NCBI RefSeq assembly: GCF_025685415.1
Contig: NZ_JAGSYB010000001.1
Span: 1,674,001 to 1,738,000, forward strand
Reading direction: 5' to 3'
DNA length: 64,000 nucleotides
DNA from: Terriglobus aquaticus
GTDB lineage: Bacteria > Acidobacteriota > Terriglobia > Terriglobales > Acidobacteriaceae
The translations under genes were made by a program, and so were the position numbers. Each line of letters begins with the position of its first letter. The first letter of the stretch is position 1. This document shows positions 53,968-62,326 of this stretch, piece after piece. Below the pieces are notes generated by a model. That model saw only the letters and a list, made by a program, of their open reading frames with translations, was not told the origin of the DNA and made no database searches.

Positions 53968-54540
53968 ATGTCGACTGCCTACCCTCCCGTTCCTGCCAAC
54001 GAGCGCATCCATACGCCGAAGTCCGCGGTCTTTGGCATCCTTGCCGTCTCCGCGCTGGCGAGCGCCTTCCTGTTCTGGCTGGTTTACTTTCATCCGCCGA
54101 TCGATACCACGCACACGCGCTTCCTGTTTCTGCCCGCGCTCAACGCCGTGCTGAACGGCCTTTCCGCGATCGCACTTGTGCTCGGATTTCTGCAGATTCG
54201 CAACCGCAACGTGCGCGCGCACCGCGCCTTCATGTCGGCGGCCTTCGTCTTTTCCACGCTGTTCCTGGTGTCGTACATCGCGAACCACGCGCTGCACGGC
54301 GAGTATCACCTGCCGATCGCGCACACCGGCGGCCTGTGGTGGAGCTATCTCACGCTTCTTCTGTCCCACATCTCGCTGTCCATCATCGCGCTGCCGCTTG
54401 TGCTCATCACGTTCTTCCTTTCCCTGTCTGAGCGCTTTCCGCAGCACCGCAAGATTGCGCGCTGGACCTTTCCGATCTGGCTTTACGTTTCGGTTACCGG
54501 GGTGGCTGTGTTCCTGATGCAGGCGGCTATTCGCCGGTGA
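53968..54540 (+). CDS. DUF420 membrane protein (CtaM-like)
   Basis: 190 residues, 5 predicted helices: FGILAVSALASAFLFWLVYF, FLPALNAVLNGLSAIALVLG, FMSAAFVFSTLFLVSYIANH, WWSYLTLLLSHISLSIIALP and a final one. His residues near helix ends (RAHRAFM, ANHALHGEYH, LLLSHISL) are conserved in DUF420, which is tied to cytochrome oxidase maturation. It starts 3 nt after cyoE and overlaps the next gene (GTGA). Confidence 0.87.
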   Translation: MSTAYPPVPANERIHTPKSAVFGILAVSALASAFLFWLVYFHPPIDTTHTRFLFLPALNAVLNGLSAIALVLGFLQIRNRNVRAHRAFMSAAFVFSTLFLVSYIANHALHGEYHLPIAHTGGLWWSYLTLLLSHISLSIIALPLVLITFFLSLSERFPQHRKIARWTFPIWLYVSVTGVAVFLMQAAIRR

Positions 54541-54797
54541 CCGCGCCGGCTCAGCGCGTTCCCGGGCGCATGCGCAAAGACACGCGCGCGATCCTGCGCG
54601 TGGCCGCGCCCATCTGGCTGGTGGGCATGGCCTGCTGGCTCTTTGTCGCGCTCAGTGGCGGCCTGACCAAGCACGGACCCACGACGCCCTGGGGATGGAT
54701 CTGCCTCATGGTTGGGCTTGGCTGTGTTCCTACCGGTTCGCTCTTTCTCCTGCTGGGCATCGGCAAGTATTTCGAAGACCGCAAGCGGGTCTCCTGA
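54537..54797 (+). CDS. Small membrane protein, unknown, coupled to DUF420
   Basis: 86 residues, two hydrophobic segments (ILRVAAPIWLVGMACWLFVA and WICLMVGLGCVPTGSLFLLL) and a basic N-terminus. Not recognised. Its GTG overlaps the stop of the DUF420 gene (GTGA), so it may belong to the same oxidase-assembly unit. Confidence 0.65.
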   Translation: MTAPAQRVPGRMRKDTRAILRVAAPIWLVGMACWLFVALSGGLTKHGPTTPWGWICLMVGLGCVPTGSLFLLLGIGKYFEDRKRVS

Positions 54798-54827
54798 CCG
54801 GTTCCACGCACACACCCGGCAGCAACT

Positions 54828-54833
54828 TAGAAT
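54828..54833 (+). promoter_or_regulatory. Putative -10 (TAGAAT) for leaderless pgeF
   Basis: TAGAAT-N6-GTG, no SD. Confidence 0.5.
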
Positions 54834-54839
54834 CAGAAC

Positions 54840-56009
54840 GTGGCACGCAAGCAAACCTCTTCCACCAAGGCCCCTTCCGCACAATCGCCCGCCCCGTCGC
54901 CGCAGGACCTCGAATCGCCTGAGGCGATTGCTGTCGTCGACGACATCCTGGCTGGCGTTGGCCTGACTCACGGCACCCGCTCGTCACGCCGGGGAAGCTG
55001 GGCCGGCGGGGAGCGCAAGCCGGTGGGCCGAAAGAAGGCCGAGGCGGAGCGCGCTGCCGCCAAACCCAAACAAAGGCCGCTGGTCCTGCGCTCGCCGATG
55101 CTCGACCGGGATGGCCTGATCCATGGCTTTTCCACGCGGCAGGGCGGCTTTTCGCGTGTCTTTCGGCCCGGCCTGCCCGCGGGGTACGGCGACCTGAACC
55201 TGGGCTTCACGAAGCAGGACGATCCCGAGCTGGTTAGGCAGAACCGATCCGCCTTCCTCAAGGCGCTTGGCGCGAGTGGCATGCAGGGCTTCGGCCTCCT
55301 GCAGCAGAAGCACACGCCGGTAGTGCGCATCCTGAACCGTCCCAAGGACGCGCAGGACGACTTTCTGGAACCGGCCGCCAAGCTCGGCGACGCCCTGATG
55401 ACGGACGTTCCTGGCATCCTGCTTACGGTGCAGGCTGCGGACTGCACACCCGTGCTGCTGTTCGACCCGGTGCGCGGAGCAATCGCGGCGATCCACGCAG
55501 GCTGGCGCGGAACGCTGGCCCGCATCGTGGAGCGCGCGGTGGGCACCATGCGTCTGCGGTATGGATCGGATCCGGCGGACGTCCTGGCCGCCATCGGCCC
55601 CAGCGTCGGCCCAGACAGCTACGCTGTTGGCGAAGAGGTTCGCCACGAGTTCGAATCCCAGTTCGCCTATGCACCGGAGCTCTTCCACGAGGTCTACGAG
55701 TCCGACCCGATCCGCGATAAGTACCCGCTATTATTCCTGACGGCGCGCGCGCCGGGGCACTCCCCGATCGGGCCGCAGTTGCACCTGGACCTGTGGGAGG
55801 CCAACCGGCGGCAACTGCTGGACGCGGGTGTGCGCGAACACCATATCCACGTAATGGCCGAAGATACAGCCGCCGACACCGGCCGCTTCTTCAGTTATCG
55901 CGCGGAGCAGGGCTTCACCGGCCGCATGATGGCCGCCATCGGCTTGGCTGCTCAGCCAGCGAAGGGAGACGAGTCGAAGCGGCGCAGCAGGTCTGCCGGG
56001 TCGCGGTAA
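54840..56009 (+). CDS. pgeF: Peptidoglycan editing factor PgeF / YfiH-type purine nucleoside phosphorylase-like protein
   Basis: 389 residues. The zinc site is His158 (QQKHTPVV), Cys202 (AADCTPVLL) and His219 (AAIHAGWRGT); FFSYRAEQGFTGRMMAAIGL ends the domain. Family members hydrolyse wrongly incorporated peptidoglycan precursors in E. coli and act as nucleoside enzymes elsewhere (LACC1). The usual CT..N before FFSYR is replaced by DTAADTGR. The first ~80 residues are low-complexity (Ser/Pro/Lys/Arg). GTG start directly after a -10. The 3' end overlaps the convergent HAD gene by 58 nt. Confidence 0.88.
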   Translation: MARKQTSSTKAPSAQSPAPSPQDLESPEAIAVVDDILAGVGLTHGTRSSRRGSWAGGERKPVGRKKAEAERAAAKPKQRPLVLRSPMLDRDGLIHGFSTRQGGFSRVFRPGLPAGYGDLNLGFTKQDDPELVRQNRSAFLKALGASGMQGFGLLQQKHTPVVRILNRPKDAQDDFLEPAAKLGDALMTDVPGILLTVQAADCTPVLLFDPVRGAIAAIHAGWRGTLARIVERAVGTMRLRYGSDPADVLAAIGPSVGPDSYAVGEEVRHEFESQFAYAPELFHEVYESDPIRDKYPLLFLTARAPGHSPIGPQLHLDLWEANRRQLLDAGVREHHIHVMAEDTAADTGRFFSYRAEQGFTGRMMAAIGLAAQPAKGDESKRRSRSAGSR

Positions 56010-56614
56010 ACCGCGATCGCGCCGGCGTCCTTCAGCTCCTGCTCGGTCCACCCGCCACAGGTCAGCGCAACGGTTTTCACGCCAGCCTTGCCAGCCGCCT
56101 CAATGTCCCAGGGCGTGTCGCCCATCGCGACCGCGTCTTCCGGCTGGATACCCAGCTTCTTCAGCGCGGCTTGGAAGATGTCGGGCGCGGGCTTGCTCTG
56201 CTCGGCGTCATCCGCGGTGGTGTGCTCTTCCACTAGCGCGTGGATGCGCAGAAGCATCAGGAAGGCGTGCAGGTCTTCCTTGTTGGTCGAGGAAGCGACG
56301 GAAACGCGAAGCCCCTCCTGCCGCATGCGCTTCAGCAGGTTCTTCGCATCGCTGAACGGCACGATGCGGTCCATGTATTCGCGATGGAACAGGTCCTTGC
56401 GGAAGTTCTTCAGATCATCTTCCAGCTCGGCGATCCGGTCTTCCGGGACATAGGTTGCGATCACCTTGTCGCCACCTTTGCCAATCTGCCGAACCATGTC
56501 TTCAAAGCCGATGTTGAAGCCAAAATTTGCGAACGTGCGCTGCCATGCCTCGGCATGGAAATGATTGCTGTCCAGCAGGGTTCCGTCCAGATCGCAAAGC
56601 ACCGCTTTATACAT
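55952..56614 (-). CDS. HAD-superfamily phosphatase (subfamily IA)
   Basis: 220 residues. Motif I CDLDGTLLDSN (Asp8, Asp10), motif II VASSTNK, motif III Lys in QSKPAPDIF, and motif IV MGDTPWDIEAA. The helical cap lies at about 15-90. Likely a sugar-phosphate phosphatase (Gph/beta-PGM type). ATG 56614 has GAGGG 5 nt upstream and is preferred to a GTG 12 nt earlier. The last 58 nt are antisense to pgeF. Confidence 0.87.
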   Translation of the reverse strand: MYKAVLCDLDGTLLDSNHFHAEAWQRTFANFGFNIGFEDMVRQIGKGGDKVIATYVPEDRIAELEDDLKNFRKDLFHREYMDRIVPFSDAKNLLKRMRQEGLRVSVASSTNKEDLHAFLMLLRIHALVEEHTTADDAEQSKPAPDIFQAALKKLGIQPEDAVAMGDTPWDIEAAGKAGVKTVALTCGGWTEQELKDAGAIAVYRDPADLLRRFDSSPFAG

Positions 56615-56719
56615 TGAGTCCCTCACAGGACTAGATGCAGGCGGAGCATGCCGGGTCAGCGCCGAACCGGATCGGACGGCAGCGAAGAAGCGTCAGTTCT
56701 CAACACCTTCGTCGGGCTG

Positions 56720-58189
56720 CTAGGCGTCGGTCGCGACCTCGTACGGTACTCGCACGATGAACTCGGTTGCGCCAGGTTTTGAGTGGAGCTCGATGTTGCC
56801 GTTGTAGCTTTCCACGATGCGCTGCGCAATGCCGAGCCCCATGCCGGTGCCCACGCCTGCCGGCTTGGTCGTGTAGAACGGCTCAAAGATGTGCTGCTGC
56901 TCAGGCTCGGGGATGCCGGGACCGTCATCGCCGATGCTCACATACAGATCCTCGTCCTGCTTCCAGGTACGAACCGAGATGTGCCCGCCCTGCGACACAG
57001 CGTCAATGGCGTTGTCGAGCAGGTTGGTCCAAACCTGATTCAGGCCGCTGCAGACACAGGTTAGCGGCGGCAGGTTGGATCCAAACTCCTTGGTCACGGT
57101 CACCTGCTTCTCGCGGAATTTGTGCTTCAGCAGCATCAGCGTCGCATGCAGGCTCTCGTTGATCGCAAGGCTCTGTTGTCCTCCCTGCCCCTCATGCACA
57201 TAGGTCTTCACCGCCTTGGCAAGGTCGTGGACGCGCGCCACACTTTCTTCCACCAGCGCGACCTGCTGAATGCTCGAGGCGGTGGCCTCCAGCCACTGCA
57301 AGGGTTCCTGCAGTTCGGCACCGGGAAACGCCGCGGCGAGGCACTGCAAATCGGACGACGTCATGCCGATGGCGACCAGGGTCGGAGCCAGGTTCCAGGC
57401 ATCCTCGACACCGTGTTCGTCCAGCCAGGAGCCGAGTTCTTCCTCGCGATCGGACTGCTGCAGCGAGTCCATGCACACATCGCGACGTGCGTTCAGCACC
57501 CGCTCCTGCAGATCGGTGAGGCAGGCTCGCTGCGACTCAGAATGACCGTGCTCTGAGAACTTGCGCGCCAAGAGGTGCATGCGGTTCAGGTTGTCCCGCA
57601 GTAACGAAGCCGCTCGGCGGGCCGCTGCACCGGGATTGTTCAGCTCGTGCATCAGACCCGCGGTCATGGTGCCCAGGGCCATCAGGCGCTCCTCCTGCGA
57701 GCGCATGACCGCCTGGCCGCGCCACCGCATGTGGAACTCCTTCAGGATGGCTTCCCGCAGGTTGGGACAGGAAGCCATGAGCTGCCAGAACATCTCTTCG
57801 GAGACTCGCAGGCCCCGCAGAGGGCCAACGCTGGTCACGGTGAAATGGCTGACGCCGCGGGCAAGAATCGTCATCTCGCCCATAAACGTGGGCGCGGTGA
57901 CGTTCTTGCGAAACAGGCTTCGCTGATCTCCTGTTTGCCGCGTGAGTTGCACTTTCCCTTCCAGAAGTATGTGGAAGTCGTGCGTGCGGTCATCCTCCGT
58001 AGCCAGCACCTCGCCGTCCACATGCCGTTTTTCCTGCGCCACCGATACCAGGCAGGCCAGTTCTGTTTCCGGCACATCCGCGAAGATATCGCGGTGAAGC
58101 TGAGCGATGATGTCCTGTTCGTGCGCCGTGCGGCCAAAGAGGCAGTCGGGAGCTTGATTCAGGGTCGGCGTTGGGGTTGCTGTTGCCAT
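56720..58189 (-). CDS. Sensor histidine kinase with N-terminal cyclic-nucleotide-binding domain
   Basis: 489 residues, no membrane helix. The cNMP/CAP-like domain is about 30-150 (EVLATEDDRTHDFHILLEGK and FMGEMTILARG). The H-box is His181 in AGLMHELNNPGAAA, followed by a long helical region and an HATPase with N-box NLLDNAIDAVS, DDGPGIPEPE and GTGMGLGIAQRIVES. It begins 6 nt after the receiver-flavoreductase gene, so the two make an operon. By precedent it should sense a cyclic nucleotide or a redox ligand and phosphorylate the receiver of its neighbour. Confidence 0.9.
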   Translation of the reverse strand: MATATPTPTLNQAPDCLFGRTAHEQDIIAQLHRDIFADVPETELACLVSVAQEKRHVDGEVLATEDDRTHDFHILLEGKVQLTRQTGDQRSLFRKNVTAPTFMGEMTILARGVSHFTVTSVGPLRGLRVSEEMFWQLMASCPNLREAILKEFHMRWRGQAVMRSQEERLMALGTMTAGLMHELNNPGAAARRAASLLRDNLNRMHLLARKFSEHGHSESQRACLTDLQERVLNARRDVCMDSLQQSDREEELGSWLDEHGVEDAWNLAPTLVAIGMTSSDLQCLAAAFPGAELQEPLQWLEATASSIQQVALVEESVARVHDLAKAVKTYVHEGQGGQQSLAINESLHATLMLLKHKFREKQVTVTKEFGSNLPPLTCVCSGLNQVWTNLLDNAIDAVSQGGHISVRTWKQDEDLYVSIGDDGPGIPEPEQQHIFEPFYTTKPAGVGTGMGLGIAQRIVESYNGNIELHSKPGATEFIVRVPYEVATDA

Positions 58190-58195
58190 GATGGG

Positions 58196-59842
58196 TTAGA
58201 ACTCCGCCAGATATTGATGAACGAACTGAATTGCAATGGAACCTTCGCCAACGGCGGAGGCGGCACGCTTGACGGAGCCGTGACGCACATCGCCTGCGAC
58301 AAAGATGCCGGGAACACTGGTTTCCAGCAGGAATGGATCGCGGCCGCCAGGCATCTTATCGATGCCGACGCGGCGCAGGTCCGGCCCGGCCAGAACAAAA
58401 CCACGATCGTCGCGCAGAACTTCCTTCGGCAGCCAGTCGGTCTTTGGTGCAGCACCAATGAAGATAAACACGGAAGAGGCCTCGCGCGATTCCACCTTCC
58501 CGTCACAGTTCACCTGGATGCAGCGCAGGTGGTCGTCCCCGCCGAACTGGATGATTTCTGTGCAGGTGTCCACGACAATGTTGGGCGTGGACGCGATCTG
58601 GTCGATCAGGTACTTCGACATGCTCTTTTCCAGCGAGTTCGCGCGGACCAGCATGGTCACGTTCTTCGCATACTTGCTGAAGTGCATGGCCGCCTGCCCG
58701 GCAGAGTTGGCACCGCCCACCACAAAGACGCTCTCGTCCTTGCAGGAGGCAGCCTCGCTCTGAGCCGCACCGTAGTAGACGCCGCGGCCGACCAGCTCCT
58801 CCGCGCCAGGCACGTTCAACCGGCACCAGGAAACGCCGGTCGCGATCAGAATGACTGAGGCGCTAATCTCGCGCCCATCGCTCAGAACGACGATGCGGTA
58901 CTGGTTCTCAACGCGGATGCCGGTCACGCGCTCGGTCACAAACTCCGCGCCCAGCCGCTGCGCCTGGATGAATCCGCGCTTGGCGAGTTCGTCTCCGCTG
59001 AGGCCCTGCGGGAATCCCAGATAATTCTCGATGCGCGAGCTGGACCCGGCCTGTCCTCCCGGAGCTTCCGGCTCCACAATCAGCGTCCGCAGCCCTTCGG
59101 ACGCGCCATACACGCCCGCCGCTAACCCCGCCGGGCCCGCGCCAACGACCACAACGTCGTAGAAGTCCCGCTCCACCTGGGTCTTCAGACCGACTTTGGC
59201 AGCCAGGTCCTGCTGGGTGGGTTGCACCATCGCGGTTCCGTCGTTGAACACGACAACCGGCAGCTTCGCATCATCGATGCCGCGCGACTTCAGCAGGTCC
59301 AGCGCCTCGGACGTGTGCTGCGGGTCCAGCCAGCGATAGCCCACGTGATTGCGTGTCAGGAACTCGCGGACGTTGTGATCCGCCATGCCCCACCGCGTGC
59401 CCACCACCTGCAAACCCTCGTAGGGTGGCTTGTAGCCTTCGTGCCAGTTCGCTAAGAGGTCATCCAGCACGGGATACAGCTTTTCTTCGGGCGGATCCCA
59501 CGGCTTATTCAGGTAGTAGTGAATTTTTGCCGTGTTGATGGCCCGGATCGCTGCTTCCGTGTCTGCGTACGCAGTCAGCAGGACGCGCTTAGCGTCGGGA
59601 TACAGGTCGATCGCGCGGCTCAGGAAATCAACGCCGGTCATGCCGGGCATGCGCTGATCGCTCAGAAACAGGGCGACGCTCTCGCCGCGCCCCTTCAGCT
59701 GCGAACAGGTGTCGATCGCCGCCTGGCCGCTGGCGGCGCGCAGAATGCGGTAGTTCTGTCCGTAGTTGCGGCGCAGATCCTGGACCACCGCTTCCAGAAC
59801 GCTGGTGTCGTCGTCGATCGCGAAAAGAATGGGCCGTGGCAT
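58196..59842 (-). CDS. Receiver domain fused to a thioredoxin-reductase-like flavoprotein
   Basis: 548 residues. 1-125: response-regulator receiver (DDD near 10-12, phospho-acceptor Asp62 in FLSDQRMPGMTG, Lys113 in LNKPW). 140-220: small glutaredoxin-like domain (VGYRWLDPQHTSEA, KLPVVVFNDG) without a CxxC. 225-548: FAD/NAD(P)H domains (VVVGAGPAGLAAGVYGASEG, VVGGANSAGQAA, GIFVAGDVR). The redox Cys pair of true TrxR (CATC) is replaced (GVYYGAAQSEAASCKDE), so disulfide reduction is unlikely by the usual route. ATG 59842. Operon with the cNMP-histidine kinase. Confidence 0.9.
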   Translation of the reverse strand: MPRPILFAIDDDTSVLEAVVQDLRRNYGQNYRILRAASGQAAIDTCSQLKGRGESVALFLSDQRMPGMTGVDFLSRAIDLYPDAKRVLLTAYADTEAAIRAINTAKIHYYLNKPWDPPEEKLYPVLDDLLANWHEGYKPPYEGLQVVGTRWGMADHNVREFLTRNHVGYRWLDPQHTSEALDLLKSRGIDDAKLPVVVFNDGTAMVQPTQQDLAAKVGLKTQVERDFYDVVVVGAGPAGLAAGVYGASEGLRTLIVEPEAPGGQAGSSSRIENYLGFPQGLSGDELAKRGFIQAQRLGAEFVTERVTGIRVENQYRIVVLSDGREISASVILIATGVSWCRLNVPGAEELVGRGVYYGAAQSEAASCKDESVFVVGGANSAGQAAMHFSKYAKNVTMLVRANSLEKSMSKYLIDQIASTPNIVVDTCTEIIQFGGDDHLRCIQVNCDGKVESREASSVFIFIGAAPKTDWLPKEVLRDDRGFVLAGPDLRRVGIDKMPGGRDPFLLETSVPGIFVAGDVRHGSVKRAASAVGEGSIAIQFVHQYLAEF

Positions 59843-59946
59843 GGTTCGAGTTTCGCACCAATGCGCTCGCACGTGCAGGTGCGGCGCTGCTCCCTATATC
59901 GGATGAGGCGTCGGTAACCCGGGATTCACACCAGGCAGGGCGGGTT

Positions 59947-59952
59947 TACGAT
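59947..59952 (+). promoter_or_regulatory. Putative -10 (TACGAT) for a leaderless LuxR-type gene
   Basis: TACGAT-N6-GTG, no SD; lies in the 116-nt divergent spacer with the receiver-flavoreductase gene. Confidence 0.45.
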
Positions 59953-59958
59953 GCTCCT

Positions 59959-60606
59959 GTGCCGACCGCAGTGCTGCTCGCCGAAACAGACGTCCTTTTC
60001 TGTGCGGGGGTGGCCCATGCTCTCCGCGAGGAACCCGATTTCACCCTGCGAGAGCCGCCCCTGCGCCACCTGGACGAGCTGGCGACGGCCTTGGCGACCG
60101 AGGCGGGCGCAATTGTGCTCGTGGCGGAGGCCCTGATCCGCAACCTGGCGCAGACTGCGGGCGCCGCGGCCAGCCACGACTGCAAGCTGGTCCTGCTGAC
60201 CTCCGGTGCCCTGACGCTGGAGTTCAGCGAGCTTCCCGCGATCCGGGCCGTCCTGCGCAAGAATGCCGACTCGAAGCAGCTCCTGGCCTGCCTGCGAACC
60301 GTCGCGGCGGGCAAACCCTGGTCCGCCGCGGGCGCGGAGACCCAGCGCAAGACCACCGGCTCCCGCATCCTGGCGGAGCTTTCCCCGCGCGAGCTGCAGG
60401 TGATGAGCGGTGTCTCCCGCGGCGCGAAAAACATTGAGATTGCGCGCGAACTGAAGACCAGCGAACAGGTCATCAAGAATATGCTCGGCCGCATTTACGA
60501 CCTGGCGGGCGTGAGCGACAGGCTGGAGCTGGCGCTTTTCGTCCTGCACCACCCGGAACTGGCCGAGGCCGCCCGGCAGTTCGGGCAGACCTCGACGGAC
60601 CGGTAA
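59959..60606 (+). CDS. LuxR-type regulator with a degenerate receiver
   Basis: 215 residues. N-terminal 120 residues have a receiver-like pattern (AVLLAETDVLFCAGVAHALR, ELPAIRAVLRKNADSKQLL), but the phospho-acceptor Asp at the end of beta3 is missing (IVLVAEALI), so it is a pseudo-receiver. The C-terminal HTH is LSPRELQVMSGVSRGAKNIE-IARELKTSEQVIKNMLG. GTG 59959 directly follows a -10 hexamer. It diverges from the receiver-flavoreductase operon and may regulate it. Confidence 0.82.
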   Translation: MPTAVLLAETDVLFCAGVAHALREEPDFTLREPPLRHLDELATALATEAGAIVLVAEALIRNLAQTAGAAASHDCKLVLLTSGALTLEFSELPAIRAVLRKNADSKQLLACLRTVAAGKPWSAAGAETQRKTTGSRILAELSPRELQVMSGVSRGAKNIEIARELKTSEQVIKNMLGRIYDLAGVSDRLELALFVLHHPELAEAARQFGQTSTDR

Positions 60607-60636
60607 GGCGCGGCGTTCGCCCGGTTCGGGTATGTC

Positions 60637-62289
60637 CTAGATGCCGTCCGGGTGCCGGAACTCATCCTGATCCGGCAGCACGCCGAGCTTCTCCGCAATT
60701 GACTTCGCCTGGGTGAACAGCAGCAGGTAGTCCGGGCCACCCGCCTTGGAGTCGGTTCCGCTCAGGTTGAAGCCGCCAAACGGGTGCGCGCCCACCATCG
60801 CGCCGGTGCACTTGCGGTTCAGGTACAGATTGCCCACGTGGAACTGCTCGGTGGCCACTTCCAGCCGCTCCCGGTTATTGGAGTAGATGGCCCCGGTCAG
60901 GCCGTAATCGGTGTTGTTCACAATCTCAATCGCCTCTGGGAAGCTGCTGGAGCGGATCACGGCCAGCACCGGCCCGAAGATCTCCTCCTGCGCGATGCGA
61001 GCGTCGGGCGCAACGTCTGCGATCACGGTCGGCTGCACATACCAGCCGTTCGTCTCGCTTTCCGCCGGGCCGCCGCCGGTCAGCACCCGACCCTCCCCAC
61101 GGCCGATCGCGATATAGTCCAGCACGCGACGGTAGGACGTCTCGCTAATCACCGGACCCATCGCGAAGTTGTCGGCGGGATCGCCCTGCCGGATCTGCGA
61201 AACCCGTTCGGTCAACTTGTCCAGGAACACGTCGTAAATGTGCGTGTCCACGATGGCACGGGAACAGGCCGAACACTTCTGGCCGTTGAAGCCGAAGGCC
61301 GAAGCCACCACGCCCTCCACCGCGGCGTCGATGTCGCAATCGTTGTCCACGATGATCGCGTCCTTGCCTCCCAGCTCCAGCACGGTGCGCTTCAGGAACT
61401 TCTGCCCGGGCCGCTGCTTCGCCGCGCGCTCGTGTACGTCCAGGCCCACTTTCTTGGATCCGGTAAAGCTGATGAATCGCACCTGCGGATGCTCGACCAG
61501 CGTGCGCCCCGCGAGCTCGCCGCTGCCCTGCAGCAGGTTGACGACGCCCTCGGGCATGCCGGCCTCTTCCAGCAGCATTAGCAGGCGAACCGCGATGGTG
61601 GGCGCGTCGATGCTCGGTTTCATCACCACGGTATTGCCCGTAACCACGGCCGCAACGGTCATGCCGCACAGAATGGCGAGGGGAAAGTTCCAGGGCGCGA
61701 TCACCGCGCCCACGCCGAGCGGGAGATAGCGCAACTGGTTGCGCTCGCCCGGGAACTGGATTGGCGTCTCGGCGCGATCGAGCCGCAGGGCTTCGCGCGC
61801 ATAGAACTCCAGGAAGTCGATGCACTCCGCCACGTCCGCGTCAGCTTCGGCGTAGTTCTTGCCGACCTCAAAGGTAAGCCAGGCGCAGAACTCCAGCTTG
61901 CGCTCGCGCAGCAGCTCGGCCGTACGCGTCAGCAACGCCGCGCGCTCGCCAACCGGAACAGCCTTCCAGCTCTCAAACGCCTTGGCCGCAGCCTGCACAG
62001 CCTGCTCCACGTGCTCCACTTCAGCCTCAGGATGCACGCCGACCAACTGCGCTGGGCGGGCCGGGTTGGTGGATCGAATCTTGCCTGGGGCGTGCACCCG
62101 GTTGCCACCGATGATCAGCGGATACTCATGGCCGAGCTGCGACTCCACATAGCGCAGAGCTTCCTGCATGCCGCGCTTCACGTCGGCAAGGGTGAAATCG
62201 AGAAATGCCTCGTTGCGGAAAGGCGCGATTGGCGCGGGGCCGCTAGTTGGATCCGTATCGTGCAACGTGGGAATAGTGCTCGTGGCCAT
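60637..62289 (-). CDS. pruA: L-glutamate gamma-semialdehyde dehydrogenase
   Basis: 550 residues, NAD-dependent aldehyde dehydrogenase that finishes proline or arginine breakdown by making glutamate. PWNFPLAI (Asn201), FTGSKKVG, ELGGKD (Glu305) and the catalytic Cys339 in GFNGQKCSACSRA are present; the N-terminal ~40 residues and the sequence as a whole match the PutA/RocA type rather than generic ALDHs. TAAACT lies exactly 6 nt before the ATG. No proline dehydrogenase gene is next to it. Confidence 0.9.
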   Translation of the reverse strand: MATSTIPTLHDTDPTSGPAPIAPFRNEAFLDFTLADVKRGMQEALRYVESQLGHEYPLIIGGNRVHAPGKIRSTNPARPAQLVGVHPEAEVEHVEQAVQAAAKAFESWKAVPVGERAALLTRTAELLRERKLEFCAWLTFEVGKNYAEADADVAECIDFLEFYAREALRLDRAETPIQFPGERNQLRYLPLGVGAVIAPWNFPLAILCGMTVAAVVTGNTVVMKPSIDAPTIAVRLLMLLEEAGMPEGVVNLLQGSGELAGRTLVEHPQVRFISFTGSKKVGLDVHERAAKQRPGQKFLKRTVLELGGKDAIIVDNDCDIDAAVEGVVASAFGFNGQKCSACSRAIVDTHIYDVFLDKLTERVSQIRQGDPADNFAMGPVISETSYRRVLDYIAIGRGEGRVLTGGGPAESETNGWYVQPTVIADVAPDARIAQEEIFGPVLAVIRSSSFPEAIEIVNNTDYGLTGAIYSNNRERLEVATEQFHVGNLYLNRKCTGAMVGAHPFGGFNLSGTDSKAGGPDYLLLFTQAKSIAEKLGVLPDQDEFRHPDGI

Positions 62290-62295
62290 AGCTCA

Positions 62296-62301
62296 AGTTT
62301 A
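62296..62301 (-). promoter_or_regulatory. Putative -10 (TAAACT) for leaderless pruA
   Basis: Minus strand TAAACT-N6-ATG, no SD. Confidence 0.45.
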
Positions 62302-62326
62302 CGCCGCACCCGGGCGGGGTTGCAGC

